Shown piece after piece: positions 23,591 to 36,036 of a DNA stretch of 64,000 nt. Each line of letters begins with the position of its first letter. Position 1 is the stretch's first letter. The notes beneath the pieces were generated by a model. It saw only the letters and a program-made list of their open reading frames with translations, ran no database searches and was not told the DNA's origin. Source of the stretch: Chalara sp. BL73 (taxonomy: Eukaryota > Ascomycota > Leotiomycetes > Helotiales). The position numbers and the translations under genes are program-made. The DNA is taken from contig CAKJVC010000148.1 of NCBI GenBank assembly GCA_918026815.1, positions 1-64,000 of the forward strand. Reading direction: 5' to 3'.

Positions 23591-26500
23591 TCACCATGTA
23601 TCTGGCCCAAAATGACCGCCCTCAGGCACTGTTTTATAGGGACATGCATTCCAGTCGCAGCCTTGTTTGTATACTTCCGTACCCCACCATTTGAATCCAC
23701 TTGTCCAGCCTGGAAACACAAATCCAAAGAATACAACCACGATCCCAAACGCCAGACCAGAATCTAATGCCGCGCTCAAGGTCATCGTATATTTTGCCCA
23801 CCATGCAGTTGCTCTCCGTTTAATTACGTAATTGAAAATATAGCAGACAAGTGCCCAAACCGAGAAGTTTAGCCCAGTGGCCGGTGGAATCCAGCTGAGA
23901 CTTCCGAATAAGACGGGGAGGTTGATTTTTCGGACGATGCTCGACTTCCTTTTTCGTGCATATAGCCACAGAATGATAGGAGCTATTGCGCCGACTGGGA
24001 AACACCATACCAAAATATGATAAGTTGCGCTTGGCCCAAAGAACTCTCCAGGTCCCACTACTCCCCACAAAATACTGCCATTGAAATGCACACGAGCGAG
24101 AGGACAGGTAAAGCCATTGATCGCTTCTGGCGTGCAGATACCAGGAACATTGGCAAACATCCAGTTCAAGACACCAATTTGGGTAATAGATGAGACAATT
24201 GTTGCAACCATTTGTACCGAAAATAGAATCCTTGGCGGAATCTTCATGTAGTGACCCAGCTTAAGATCCGAAGAGAATTTGATCCCTTGGGCTGAAGAAA
24301 TATAGCCATAGGTCACAAACACCATGTTTGCAACTGGGCGTCCAGGGAAAACAGCACCACAAACAAGTTGACATATCAAATATATGCTACTGTGCTGGTT
24401 TGTAATGGCCATGACGATGCCAATGGGAATGAAGAGAACCGTGCAGATCCCAAGGGCGAGAAGCAAGCCGTACCATGGAAGGTGAACAGGATAACTATAT
24501 AAAATTAGAATTAAATGAATGCGTCGGAGTGGTGTACTCACTATTCACAAACAAACATGCCCACAGCGGTCATGCTCACAAATGTGAGCAGATACCAGCT
24601 CAATGGGGCATCCTTGTATTTCTTCATAAGTCGGTTATGGACATCTTCTTGACTAATGATATTCTCCATATGTGAATCTGTCCTCTGTACTCGGAATCTT
24701 CTACTACTGCTATCCGAAGATGGTCGGTCGGGAGAAACACCCTCTCTTGAACCAGGTACCACCTTGTATATTGGTTGCGCTTGCCCTTTGACCTCCTTCA
24801 GTGACCTTATCCATTGCTTCCATATATCCTTTCCGTGCCAACAGGCTGTATGGGATAAAAGGGATGCGAGGGCGGCGAATTGGAGCCCATAACTCAACAT
24901 ATAGGTAATGGGCAGGAAAACCCGACTGTAGTTATGATATGCTTCCTTATCGAAAAGAAAATCCGGGGTCAAGATTCGGCTCACGTTATAAATGTTTCCA
25001 GTATTATCGAACACTGACGAAGATAATATCGGCATATAGGACGAGTTAAAGACGTTCTTGTAATATGCGATGGGAGCAATGATCCACATAACAATGACAA
25101 GACCTCCCACAACATTCATTGCAGCCCAAAAGGGGGTCAACAATGGAGATCCGATATAAGCAATCTGTGTCCAGTCGAAAGTGACTGGAAATAGACCAAG
25201 GCCAGATGCGACGCCAAACAAATTAGCAATCACTACGCTTTTGGGCCAGATCCAGGTAATTACACTGAAGTAGCTCAACGCTGGGAATATGAGGCCAGGC
25301 AAGAAATAGAAGATGAAGGCTGATAGCCAGACCACGAAGAAGAATTTCCAGCGCGTAATCTTCCATCCATTTGCAATTGTATTTTCCTCTTTGTGTAAGG
25401 TTGTGAACATCGCTGCAGACATGAGAGTGCCTGGCCAAATCATCCCGCCTGGTCGAACTAGAAACCGCCTGGCAAGACCGGCAAAGGTATATCCAAGGAT
25501 CTGCGTAGACAGAATGAGTAACAGCTGATATGTGATGCTGACTTTCTGGTTATAAAATTGCGTTTGCTCAACAATAACATCCGTTGCAAATGCAAACCCA
25601 AAAGACACATTGCTACTGATGTATACGCAACTATGCTCTTTCTCGTTCCATCGTCCTTGAGCAAGCCAAAGGCGCAAACTCCGCAAATTCCCATTCTGCG
25701 GTTTGCTTCTCGTGCCGTTATGGGTGTTTGCATCCATATTAACGTCTAATTCTGACGAAGGACGACTTCGCACACCATCTTCAAATGCTTCTTCCGGGTC
25801 GCCCTTTCTTTTTAATAATTGATCCCATATGAGGCCGAGGGGGTGCACCAGCAGAAGTGCAATAACTGGAGTAATTGAAACACTGGGGTATCGTAAAGAA
25901 AAGAACAAATTTGTTGATGATCCTAAAATCGCAAATAACATAGAGAGTGCCCACATGCGCGGGGTATTGATCGATAAGGATGTGTTGTCTATAGCAGATA
26001 CAGATGCCCGAACCTGCGGATATGGCGAGTTGTCCCACGGGTCTTCGTCGTCGCTTGCGATACCATCCAAAGTACCGTCTCCATCTGGTATGTCTTCTCC
26101 TTCCCCGATTTTCCCGGCCGCGGCCACATCACCCTTATCTGATTTTGCGGTTGGTATAGGCACTCCACTCATCCCATATCTCCCCTCCAAGCCAAGTTCA
26201 CGGGGAAGACTCTCCCCAGCATCATCTACGCTTCTGCCTGTTGTGTAACCAAAGTCTTTCGAGGGCCTGCGTCTCTTCTTCGGAGATTGTGACCGATCCT
26301 CAACTGTATTTCTCAAGCCAGAGCCATTAGACCTCCTTTTATGCCTCCCACTTCTCAAGTGGTCGTTCTCGTCATCCTCGCTGTTGTCTGTAGATGCACC
26401 AATAGGTGTCCCAGCTGCGCCGTAAGAACCTGTGCCAAAGCCAGGCGCCGACCGCAGCAGGAGAGGGGCTTTGGACATGAGTCCTAATAGTTTCTGCAGA

Positions 26501-26748
26501 GGGCTTATATGTTGTCTGCTTGTCGGCTCTGTCGTCGTCGAGGCAGCATCGTCGTCGCTGTCGGCGTGGTGCTTCCGGAGAAGAGCGGTGTCAGATTCGG
26601 GGTCAAGATCTTCCTCGTCGTCTTGCGGCGCGACATGGGGGTTTTTATGTCGTAAGGAAGAGAGTGGGATGTCCCGAGATTGTGTATTATGAGCAGGAAG
26701 ACCAGCAGCCTCTTGCCCCTGACCGCCAGCTGACCTGGAAGGAGTCAT
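23591..26748 (-). CDS. Oligopeptide transporter, OPT family
   Basis: A plasma-membrane proton-coupled importer of small peptides or related compounds (OPT family). Two exons, 26748-24542 and 24494-23591, with a 47-nt GT-AG intron; 1036 aa. ATG 26748 is the first in-frame ATG; there is an in-frame stop upstream. Residues 1-~270 are a long hydrophilic, Ser/Asp-rich cytosolic tail (DDEEDLDPESDTALLRKHH). About 14-16 membrane segments follow, with OPT landmarks such as SVSITPVIALLLVHPLGLIW, MIWPGTLMSAAMFTTLH, IPIGIVMAITNQHSS and PGRPVANMVFVTYGYISS. The intron falls between two membrane segments (VCE-Y-YPVHLPWYG). The N-terminal tail is longer than in characterised yeast Opt1-type proteins. Substrate cannot be told from sequence. 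Confidence 0.93.
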
Positions 26749-27273
26749 TCGAAGGGAAATGTGGGCTGAGGCAGCCTGCTGGAGTGTATCATTATGCCGC
26801 GCCAAGCGACTCTTTTGAAGGCTCCCACCAGTGCGACCTTCCCTTTCCTTAGGACGATGCGGCTACGCGTGGGAAAAAAAAAAAGAAACGACGGGTGGAG
26901 ATGGAACTACTGATGTACAAAGTGTTTTAGCAGGTTATCGTCCGTACGTTTTTGGATGTCAATTATGGACCCCTATATCAGAGTGCGGTAGCTGGTCCGG
27001 GCTTGGAACGAATCAAAAAAGTTTAATCAAGCAAATGTGTCCCGCAGCAAAGAATGCATCATCGAATGCATCGCTGGGGCCTGCACGCATCAATCACACC
27101 ACAACCCAGATTATGGACATTTTATGGGGCAGATCCGCGTTATCTGATCAAGAGATTACAGGTACAGTACAAGCCTACAGTACCCGACAGCACTGAACAG
27201 CACTGCTTTCGTTCCCTTTTTTCCAACCACCGTGGGGGACTAGCCAGCATGTGGACTCGAAGAGCGATGAACT

Positions 27274-27305
27274 ATGGGAGAGGGAGAGGGAGAGGGAGAA
27301 AGAGA
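27274..27305. repeat. GAGAGG-type microsatellite
   Basis: A run of imperfect GAGAGG hexamers on the + strand in the OPT upstream region. Confidence 0.8.
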
Positions 27306-27404
27306 GCGACACAAGCCCTACAATTAAGTTGTTGCTAGTGACCAGCAGATGTTTTTTTATATTTATTTTTTAGAGGTCGCTGCATCCGAACGTTGCAAAA
27401 GACG

Positions 27405-27455
27405 GATCCAGCATATATATAATATGTTTATATATTTATATATATATATTTGTGA
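27405..27455. repeat. AT-rich simple repeat
   Basis: An almost pure A/T stretch dominated by TATATA, next to a G+C-richer flank. Confidence 0.75.
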
Positions 27456-29554
27456 CTTCATACCCATGGTGGGCAGCTACCTAGCGTGCTACGTGCTACA
27501 ACAGAAGTGTATGGTTGCGCCAAGGGGTACGCGTGATGTGATGATCCAATGCCCTGTAGCTCATCTCCCCTTCAGGCTGGTTACCAAAGGCTAAGCAGCC
27601 TGTCACAGGGCTTGTTGTTGGGGGGTAAGCGGGATGGGTGATGGGGGACACATTCCTGATCGACTTACACAACATACACAACATGAAGGGGCAGATACAG
27701 TACCTCCCAAAGTAGTGATACAATAACTTGAGACAAACTATCAATATCCTACTAACAAAAATGTTCATCAGCTACGACCCAGAAGCTTCGTCAAAGAAAT
27801 CAATATCTTTGTGGCAGAGAGGCCAATACCCCAGCCATCTATTTGATTCCTGGCCACTCGCGCGCTCTCTCTCTCTCTCCTGTGCTGGCGCTCCACTTTC
27901 TGGTGGATAGGCTGGAAGCAAGCTCAATCAACCAGATTCATGACAGCTCATCTCTGAAATCGATCCATTTACCGCTGTCATTAATTTGGATGTTCCCCCC
28001 AGGAAGTGGGGGTTTATTCTCTGCAAGCGAAATCCAGACCGATGTTCCTTCAAGCTTTCTATGCTCTCCATATTGCTGGCTCTCATGACTCTACCGTATT
28101 CCATCTTCAGCAATCACTGCTTACAATTCCAGCCTATCGGTCCTTCCTCCTTCCATGATGTACGTTGGTCTGACAGATAAATCGGTGTGAAAGATTGAAT
28201 CAAGTGGCTCATGAATCATGTCTTTTGAACTCCATCTTTCAAAAATATGCTCACTTATATCAACGAGAAGAATCAGACCAGCTCCTACCAGCAGTACCCC
28301 CACTAGCCAATATGTGAGATAGATTCTCCATGTTGATCAATTGCAACCCAATTCTATCTAACCAACAAATACTGCCAATGCAGACAAGCTCAAATCCTTG
28401 CCCAAATCTCAGTGGCATAAACATACAGCGCTAATTAAATCTCCACAACACCTTTGCCACGGCGGAAGGAGGTCTAGGACGCTCAGGTTTGTACGGACTT
28501 CCACCCATCCATTAGTGATCTGATTTCTGTGTTTCTACGAGACTATATCCTGTCATGCCTCCAAGTTTAACAGCTTGGGTGTTAAACTTGAGAAGGCAGC
28601 AGCGCTCAATACAAAGTATACGACAGCCTAGAGCTTCCAATTGAGTAGTGCCTCAATGGCAGGCTAATGAGCTACCAGCTCTGACTTAACTCTCAGTGGC
28701 CAGGGCATTTCGAAACAAGGATATATTCATGACTTCTTCGGTGCCATCGTCGTATTTCTAAAGACTTTTGTTTTGTTTTTGTTCCAGCTAAAGCGGCTAT
28801 GTGCATATGAGGCATCGTGCACCAAAGTTCTCTTGGCCTTCATTATTTGCAATTCATCATTGAAACTTAAACGGCAGAATCAAAGTTGACTCATGGTATT
28901 ACCAGACATATACTAGATTGACCAGCGAGACCAATACTCCAAAGAATAGCAGACAGATCGAGAGAAAAAGGACTGCCTTTGCATTGGCACTCTTGAATAT
29001 GGTAGACATTGCCTCCAGTGGCACAAGCGCCAAGAACGAAACACTTGTGACTACCAAAACTGCATACTTATCAAAATTTCAAGCCATAGGAACAATTAGG
29101 AGCCAGTCACTCGTGACAGATAGATTGCAGTATACGTCATCTCATGCTAACACGTGATCAGAATTAGTTCCTGTAAGTACAGCTTGCCTAATTGAGTCCT
29201 GTCGCCTGAATGCGACGAATTGACGGACTTCGTAATGAATCAGAAGGGGGGAAAACAGAAAGCTGAGACTACTTAAGCATTACAAATTCTCGCAGTAGAT
29301 CAACTGGTTCAGATTGGAGAGTCGTACCAGTAATTGATGTCCAGAAGAGTGAAACGAAGACATCAAAATAAAAAGTTGCCTTATAGTGACGCAGACTGCA
29401 ATCTCAATCAGAAAGTTGTCTGATTTGCCAACACATGTCCGACGTTACGTCTTTGATTCATGATTAAGTTAGCGCAATCAGACACTTTGTCCCACGCCGT
29501 TGTAGCTTCCTAAAAAGACGGCTATCTCAATACACTGCCTAGGCTCTGCATATC

Positions 29555-30885
29555 TTACTTCCCAGGAAACATTCCAATGGTACACATAACATCCGGATCT
29601 AACTGCGCGGTCAGCTCTCTCAACCTTCTCAAATCATCAGTCCTTTCTGGAATATCCGCATAAGTCTTCGCTGCCGTGGAGATGATGATGCATAAATGAA
29701 ACAGTTCGTTCCATGGCTCTGGCATGTGCGACTCAGTATTACCACTGTGTGATTTCATCAGCATATTGTACTCTTAAAACGGACTTGGAGAAGATGAAAG
29801 AGGGCTTACGCTTCTGATATGTGAGACGACGGGGCCACTGGCATCGACCCTCCTGGTGTCGAAGTACCTTGACTTGAAGTACTCTCGACCGTAACACTCC
29901 CTAAGTGACCAGATATCGTAACCTCATCCCGGATTGCAATCCGTTGGCTGTCGCTATCGCCATGTATATCCCCATAATTCCCACCCTCCCGAATAACAAC
30001 ACGAAAGTCAAAAGCACCCCTCGCATTTCTGACCTCCCCCTCCCTGCTCTCAGGATCCCTTAAAAACTCCTCCATGGCCACCACCTTGTAACACGGACCA
30101 TAGCGACTCAAAGGATCCAATGCCGGGTCCTGAAAGATCAGGACGTCGCGACCTCTGAGCTCATCTGGCACCGCGCGATCTCGCTGCAGATATATCATGC
30201 GCGACTCATCTCGGACGGGCGGCTGGAAGATACATCCATTATGCGCTGCTCCTCCGGCGGCTAAGACGTTTCGGATATAAGCTTCACGTATCTCTTGGGA
30301 AGGGAGGGGGCGGTGGGAGGGGTGCATCCACAGCCCGCTGGTATCTGAGCCGGATGATGTTTCCTCCTCGCCTTGCTCAGAAACCGTATTCTCAACCTCA
30401 GCTTCAGCGCCTCTACTCGCACCCGAAGTCGCACCGTCCTCACTCGCTCCCTTCCTACACCTTCCTCTAGGCAGTGAAGTATCTGGCGTCACCCTTCGAG
30501 AGAGAATCCAATCCTCACTCGCTGCATATACCACAGCAGTTCTCGTGGGCGGCTCCTTCGTTGACAACACAGTAGGCGACTCCCCTGCTTCAATCAAAGT
30601 ATCCTCCGCGAAATAGCCCCCAAACTCTTCTGGCATCACGACTCCCAACCGCGGAGCTCCCAGATACATCTTGGATCCCGACTGCTGAGGAGAAGGAACC
30701 GTTGGTGGCGTGGGGGGATGGGCAGCAGCCTCGCTCGCGAGCTTGAGCTGCTGTTTTATCATGGCAAGGATGGGCGCTGGATGCTGTTTGGTGCGGATTG
30801 CTGTGCGGTATGCTTGTCGCAGCTTGAAGATTGAGAAGCGGAGACGGGACCAGGCTTCGTTTTCGAGCCATTTTGGAGGCGTCAT
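29555..30885 (-). CDS. Hypothetical protein (421 aa)
   Basis: Two exons, 30885-29810 and 29744-29555, with a 65-nt GT-AG intron. The start is ATG 30885 (MTPPKWLENEAWSR). An N-terminal helix-rich part (WSRLRFSIFKLRQAYRTAIR; KQQLKLASEAA) is followed by a Pro/Ser/Glu-rich, probably disordered section. A conserved-looking block comes next (RPLPSQEIREAYIRNVLAAG; MIYLQRDRAVPDELRGRDVL; YGPCYKVVAMEEFL), and then a C-terminal helix in exon 2 (WNELFHLCIIISTAAKTYAD; LRRLRELTAQLDPD). No family is recognised. The balanced composition across a well-formed intron supports a real gene of unknown role. Confidence 0.7.
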
Positions 30886-31271
30886 ATTTGGTGAGATCTA
30901 ATTGATCGAAGTAGGAGGGGTTCGCAGAGGAAGCACAGCTAGGTGGTGAGGTGAGAAGGATGAAGTATATAAAACTACTGGCGCTTCAAGTGGTTAAGAA
31001 AAGTGAATAGGAGTGGTGTCTTTGAAGCGAACAAGTACTGTCAGGTGCATGGCTGAGTGCATTTGAAAGAAGGTGAGCATTGGAACATGTGAAGTTGCCT
31101 CACTATTAGAAATTCTATAGTCAACCTAGATTAATGGCGCATCATAACAGGCCCGCACAATTAGCTTACAACGTTCCTTCTTCCGAACAATCCAGGAGAT
31201 GCCTCCAACCCAGCTGTTAATAGACCCTAAATATCTTACTACCCGCCTTTCACCTTCTCACGTGCGCCTCC
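30886..31271. other. Intergenic
   Basis: A 386-bp spacer between ERG2 (3' end) and the 421-aa protein (5' end), both on the minus strand. Nothing distinctive is visible. Confidence 0.5.
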
Positions 31272-32069
31272 TTAAAACTTTCCTCTCAAAAGATTCTGCA
31301 CCATCTCCCGTCCTGTGACCCAACTCGTTCTCCACAATGTTGGGAAATCCAGCGTGCTGGTGAATGTATCCGCATAACCGAAGAATAACATGGGAGGAAT
31401 CCAACCACGAGCATACTCGAGGGCAAAGCAGGCCTCGGGCATCTTATACTGCTTGACGTCTCCTCTTTTCAAATGGTGAACGGAGCCTTGGGGATAGACC
31501 TCGGGTTGGTAGATACCTTTGCCGGGTGAGTAGGCGACCTGGGTACCGGAGAGGATGTGGAAGTAGTCGTCGGCGGTGTGACGACCAGTGTGGCCTTCCG
31601 TGCCGATGGCGGTTCCTGGATTTGATTAGCAGTTTCGCAGCTTAAAATCCGAACGAAAAGTAATTTCTTTACCAAAAATGATCAAGTATTCGGTTACGCC
31701 TAGTTCTCGTGGTTAGCTGGTCATGTGATTTTCTCACCAAGGGGAATGGAACCACCTACTCGCGTGGATAATGTACATAGCGCCCATCGCTCCTCCAGCG
31801 TTGTTCAAAATCCACTCCTCGTCAAGGTTCACGTGGCTGCCGTGCTTCTCGCTCAGCTCGCTCACGATGAACTCCACTACCCTGGTGGTGTCGTTGCCAT
31901 GCGCGCCGAGAGCCCGCTGTGACAGGTTGTGCAGCTCGGTGGGCGTGAAGATGTAGAACGACTCCAGGTTCTGCTCGAGGACGTAGAACAGCGCCGACAG
32001 GCCCGCGAGGACGAGCGCGACGATACTGAGGCTGTTGAACGCTGAAGAGGTTTTCGTCTTGGCCGCCAT
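31272..32069 (-). CDS. ERG2: C-8 sterol isomerase ERG2 (sigma-1-receptor-like)
   Basis: Converts fecosterol to episterol (delta-8 to delta-7 double-bond shift) in ergosterol synthesis at the ER membrane. Three exons, 32069-31760, 31699-31673 (only 27 nt) and 31615-31272; 226 aa, the usual length. ATG 32069 gives MAAKTKTSS, followed by a membrane anchor ([18 protein letters not shown]). Family motifs include [69 protein letters not shown] and [20 protein letters not shown]. The conserved His and acidic residues near [12 protein letters not shown] are intact. Both introns (60 and 57 nt) are GT-AG. The protein looks fully functional. Confidence 0.95.
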
Positions 32070-34020
32070 TGCTTGATGAAAGTCCCCAAAGTGATTTTCG
32101 ATGCAAGAAGTGAAGGAGAGGAAAATCGTGTTGCTATTAAAGAGCGCGCGTGTGGAAGAGAGAGACGGAAGGAAATGGTCCCCGCGCGGATGCAAGTAAA
32201 AGCACGGAATCCACGGGCAGCGACGAGGAGAAAACACGAATTCGAAGGTGCAGGAGAATTTTGATATTGCAGATGTTGGGGATATTAAATGCGGGAAGGC
32301 TGATCCCGCAAGCAGCTAGTCCTAGTTGGGGAATGTACCCCTTTTTTACTAAATCGTATTCGGGTCACTGCAACATCAGCCAACCACAGAAGGGGCTGTC
32401 CTAAGATCATGAATGGAAGCATTCGAGCTTAGAGCTGGGTGATGAGATGAAAGCAATCATTTGTCACAATATAGCAATGATACCCGTTGTGAGGAAATTC
32501 AATGTTACCTGCTTGTGAAGGCGTGTGGTTAGTCAGATTAATAATTCTACGGAAATTGAGTTCTTCAGAGTTTCTGTCTAAATTGCACTAAGACAAAGCA
32601 GCCCATGCCTTGTAGTTTGCCACCATAAACTATCCAAGCTTATTCAGGCTGCTTGCTGACAATTGGATTATTATCTTTAGAAGCAAATATATACAACGAC
32701 CATGTGACGACGAGGCTAACAAGCAGCCTTGCGTGTGTGGATTTCATGGGCCACCGTAATTAAGTTCTTGCGCTTCTCTAACGACTAACATTGACCACAT
32801 CACGGCCATTAGTTCGTGCTCCCCAATAAAACCGCCAACATGTCGATGTTTCGGGCAAAGAGGCTCGATCTTGGATGCTTTGTCAATATCAAAGTCATAC
32901 GTGACCACACCAAGCGAAAGGTCTTTGCAGAACACGAGGCGGAAAGGTGCGCGCAACCTGGTTTCCTGATTGAACCTCAGATTTCCATCCTGCCCACCCA
33001 ACGAGAACAATCGCTGATATGTGCCCTTCCATAGACAAGCTCTGCGATACATAATCAGAAACTTAAGCCTGCCAGCCAGAACTCGCGTCCAGGCGCAGCT
33101 CGAATTAAGCCAGATGCACAGCTATACCCGCTCCACGCAGATCCGAAATAGGTGTATAGAGGGAGGCAAGGCTAGAGGCGTACTAAGAGATTTCAAGATG
33201 ACGAGGGTATGTCACTCGCTGGGATGTTTATTTTGGGAGATGAGTGTAGGAGTCAGGCTGACGGCACTTCATAGTATAACTTCAGAGTCAACGCGCTCGC
33301 AGGATCAATTCCAGGAGTAAAGAAGGCACAATGGTAGGACTTGTAGCAGTACCTTCGAGTAAGGGACGGTTCGAGGGTATGTTGCAATTGCGAGGATTGG
33401 CTTCAATCGAGGAATTCCATTCACATAGGTTGATGCTATGATGTTAGACGCGATACCTTTGTATAACATTTGACAAATAGAGCTGGCGTTAGGGATCAAT
33501 TGTAACAAGAATTATACCTCCGAGCGGCTTGCTCAATTCTAGGCTACGTTCTACCTGAGGCTTCTTCATGGTTGATTAAGTAGATTTTTTTTTAAGAGCA
33601 TGAATAGGCTGTTTCTGAACTCGAGGTGATACAGGGTTACTTAGTAGTCCTCGATTCTTGGTTATGTTGCAAATTGTCGGAGTCATCAAGCATAATAATC
33701 AAGCATTATATTCTTGAAAATTCAAACAAACGGCAGCCCGTCTTGATTTGGAAGGCAAACAGAAAACAAGCATAGCACCTTACTCGTCTACCTCGCCTTG
33801 TACAAGCCCCGCAAAGTTATTCTTCTTACCTGAGAACTTCGAATCACCATTTATGTTAGGCTTGAGGTTACGGACTTCGCACCTACCTTGATTTTATGGC
33901 TTCCTTCTTATTCCTTCAGAATCTCTAGCTAACAACAAACAACCACCACGAAGGACATAAATCCCTCCTATATCCTTCCAGGTAACTCACTATTGTGTTA
34001 CACAATTACAATAAATTAAC
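32070..34020. other. Intergenic region (1.95 kb) with one orphan ORF
   Basis: Upstream region of two divergent genes, ERG2 (-) and the Arb2-domain gene (+). The only coding-like segment is a minus-strand frame at 32744-33052 (listed separately). The 33500-34000 part is A+T-rich and holds the 5' flank of the Arb2 gene. Confidence 0.5.
32744..33052 (-). CDS. Possible small protein or gene fragment (102 aa)
   Basis: An uninterrupted frame from ATG 33052. Composition looks protein-like rather than random (RAPFRLVFCKDLSLGVVTYD; FIGEHELMAVMWSMLVVREA), with alternating hydrophobic residues and few Ser/Arg repeats. No domain is recognised and no flanking exon was found, so it may be a small orphan gene or the leftover of a longer one. 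Confidence 0.3.
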   Translation of the reverse strand: MYRRACLWKGTYQRLFSLGGQDGNLRFNQETRLRAPFRLVFCKDLSLGVVTYDFDIDKASKIEPLCPKHRHVGGFIGEHELMAVMWSMLVVREAQELNYGGP

Positions 34021-35431
34021 ATGTACCGCCGTCTTCGATCTGGTCTTCCGAAGGACCCAGTTTACCCGTCTAATCTTGAAGGATTAGGGTAAATTGATCC
34101 ATATTACTCAGGCTACATGTTTGCCAGCTAACCTTCTCTAGATACTATATCAATGAGAAAGATGAGATCCGCAACATCGAGAATCCAAAAGCCTACTTCA
34201 AGTTCTTCCTCACCAGAAACGATCGCTACAATGCTCTTCAGAGGGAAGCTATGAACGGTGAGCCAATCTCTAACGTTTTGACTCCATTCACCTCCTCATC
34301 CAAGTTTGATACAAAGCAAACCCCCCCCGTCTATTATTCGATATACTAATGTATTGTAGAGAGCGTCCGCAACATTGTCTCCGATCGTCTTATTGCTCTC
34401 AATCTCGACAAGATACGCTTGCCCCTCGGAGCTACCGAAGACGAACCCAATGTCCCAATCTTCATCTCCTCCAACCTCTCATCCCACAAACGCATCGTCG
34501 TCCTTTTCTATGAGAACAACCAGGACCTTGGGATCTTTGCCCATCGAATTCTCGGAGGAAATGGCGGTATCAATGTTGGATCTGCAGTAAACTTTGTTAA
34601 GCATATCCAGTCATTGAACACCAAAGATGGTGGCGAGGCACCAGGTATTGTTCTCGCAAATTTGGGTCAGCTCCGATGGTGGCGCCGCGGCAAAAAGGCA
34701 TGCACGCAAGTCTCCTGGTTTGCGCTTCCCCAACGCTCAGTTACTGATCCGCCATACATCTTCCACCCTGTTAAAAACACGATTCCAGGGAACCGTAGCA
34801 CAGCTGAGCATGTAGATTACATCTTCAACCATGTCATCAAGGAACTAGCAAACGCCAATGTGAAATTGGATATCATCGGTGTCTCAGAAGGTGCTGTCCG
34901 CGTTGCTGAGTTTCTGAACGATGAAGCCAGTTTCGCAATATGGGGAAGCAGAGCTGAAGCTTTCGCTGCTGTAGCCACTTATTTCCACGCTGGCGAGATC
35001 ACCAACTCTGCATTCGGCGAGTGGTTCAAAAATCGTGGACGCGTGTACCTACAATCTGAGTGAGTTCCTTTTCTTTCCTGACTCCTCTTCTATCACAAAA
35101 GCAGAGGATTAACATGTTTCCATGCAGCGAGCCAAACGGTACGCTACTTGCTCCACCCTCAGGTACCAAGCGTATTCCTGCACATGGCGCTCCCATATTT
35201 AGTCTTGGCCAACCATACTACAGTGAGATCCAGCTACCATATGGTTATAAGACAATTATCGACTGGTTTCAAGAGGTTGCGTACGACGAGCAGTATGAAA
35301 ATCCAACTTTTGAGCGATTTGAGTTTGATGATGGTACGGATGAAGAGCCTCATTGGTCCAATAAAGATGACATGTTACATGATGAACCATTGGTTAGTGG
35401 CGAGAGGGCAGAGGAGGTTGATGTTGAGTAA
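34021..35431 (+). CDS. Arb2-domain protein
   Basis: Four exons: 34021-34088, 34142-34257, 34360-35059, 35128-35431, with GT-AG introns of 53, 102 and 68 nt; 395 aa. The start MYRRLRSGLPKDPVYP and the following EIRNIENPKAYFKFFLTRND are typical of the fungal Arb2 domain. The core has an alpha/beta-hydrolase-like fold: HKRIVVLFYENNQDLGIFAH, GGNGGINVGSA, and a G-x-S-E-G elbow (IIGVSEGAVRVAEFL). In fission yeast, Arb2 belongs to the ARC Argonaute-chaperone complex needed for siRNA maturation and heterochromatin. Filamentous fungi carry several Arb2-domain paralogues, so an RNAi role is possible but unproven. The tail is acidic. A GTAAGT overlaps the stop codon, so a further short exon cannot be fully excluded. 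Confidence 0.85.
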
Positions 35432-36036
35432 GTGTATGGGTGTTAGCCCAGCTGAGGAAAGCTGGCGATCATTTATGGGAACGGGATGGCTCATTTAGAT
35501 CTAATGCGGGGCGACTGAGAGAGCACAATGATAGATACATGAATCACAGAGACATTATACCATGCTGCAGGATACTCTAAATAATGCAAGGTTTGTTACT
35601 CCTCTCCGTCCTGTTCTGATGCAGTATCGCAATTTTGCATGATATGTTGGAAAGACATCCAAGGCTATGAAGGTCATAAGCTATTCGTTCTATTACATTT
35701 TGTATAAACCCTAGCCCATCCCTAATCCTCCCCTTAGTACAGGCGCCTGGCGTATGTGCATTGAATAGAAGGTAATGAAGAATTGAAAAAGACCCCTTAT
35801 GCATGGTGTCCTGTATTATAAAGAAAATCGGTATGGCGTCTAGGCATCAGATGCATGACCATCGCATTACGCACAATGCGATAGTTGTGCATCATCCTGA
35901 GTCGTACCTCCTTTATATCCTTGCAAAGTATGTACGGTTGTTAAAAGTCGTCCTCCCCAGTTTAAAAAAAAGCAGACGCTCAAATGGGCCATCCCAACGC
36001 CGAGCAAAAGAAGTGCATCCCATCTTATCTCCCCAT
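35432..36036. other. Intergenic between convergent genes
   Basis: About 600 bp separating the 3' ends of the Arb2-domain gene (+) and RHO3 (-). It should hold both terminators; nothing else is seen. Confidence 0.5.

Larger units (their letters stand above)
26749..29554. other. Gene-poor region with simple repeats (2.8 kb)
   Basis: No supported gene. It contains a GAGAGG-type purine repeat (about 27274-27305), an AT-rich simple repeat (about 27412-27453) and a short CT repeat (about 27870-27885). On the minus strand near 28300-28120 a short frame carries a hydrophobic helix (LLVGAGLILLVDI) and might be an exon remnant, but no joining exon was found. An 11-bp perfect inverted repeat with a short loop lies at 28562-28590. 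Confidence 0.5.

Noticed and set aside
25829..26248. 139-codon plus-strand frame
   Set aside because: Antisense to the OPT transporter exon 1.
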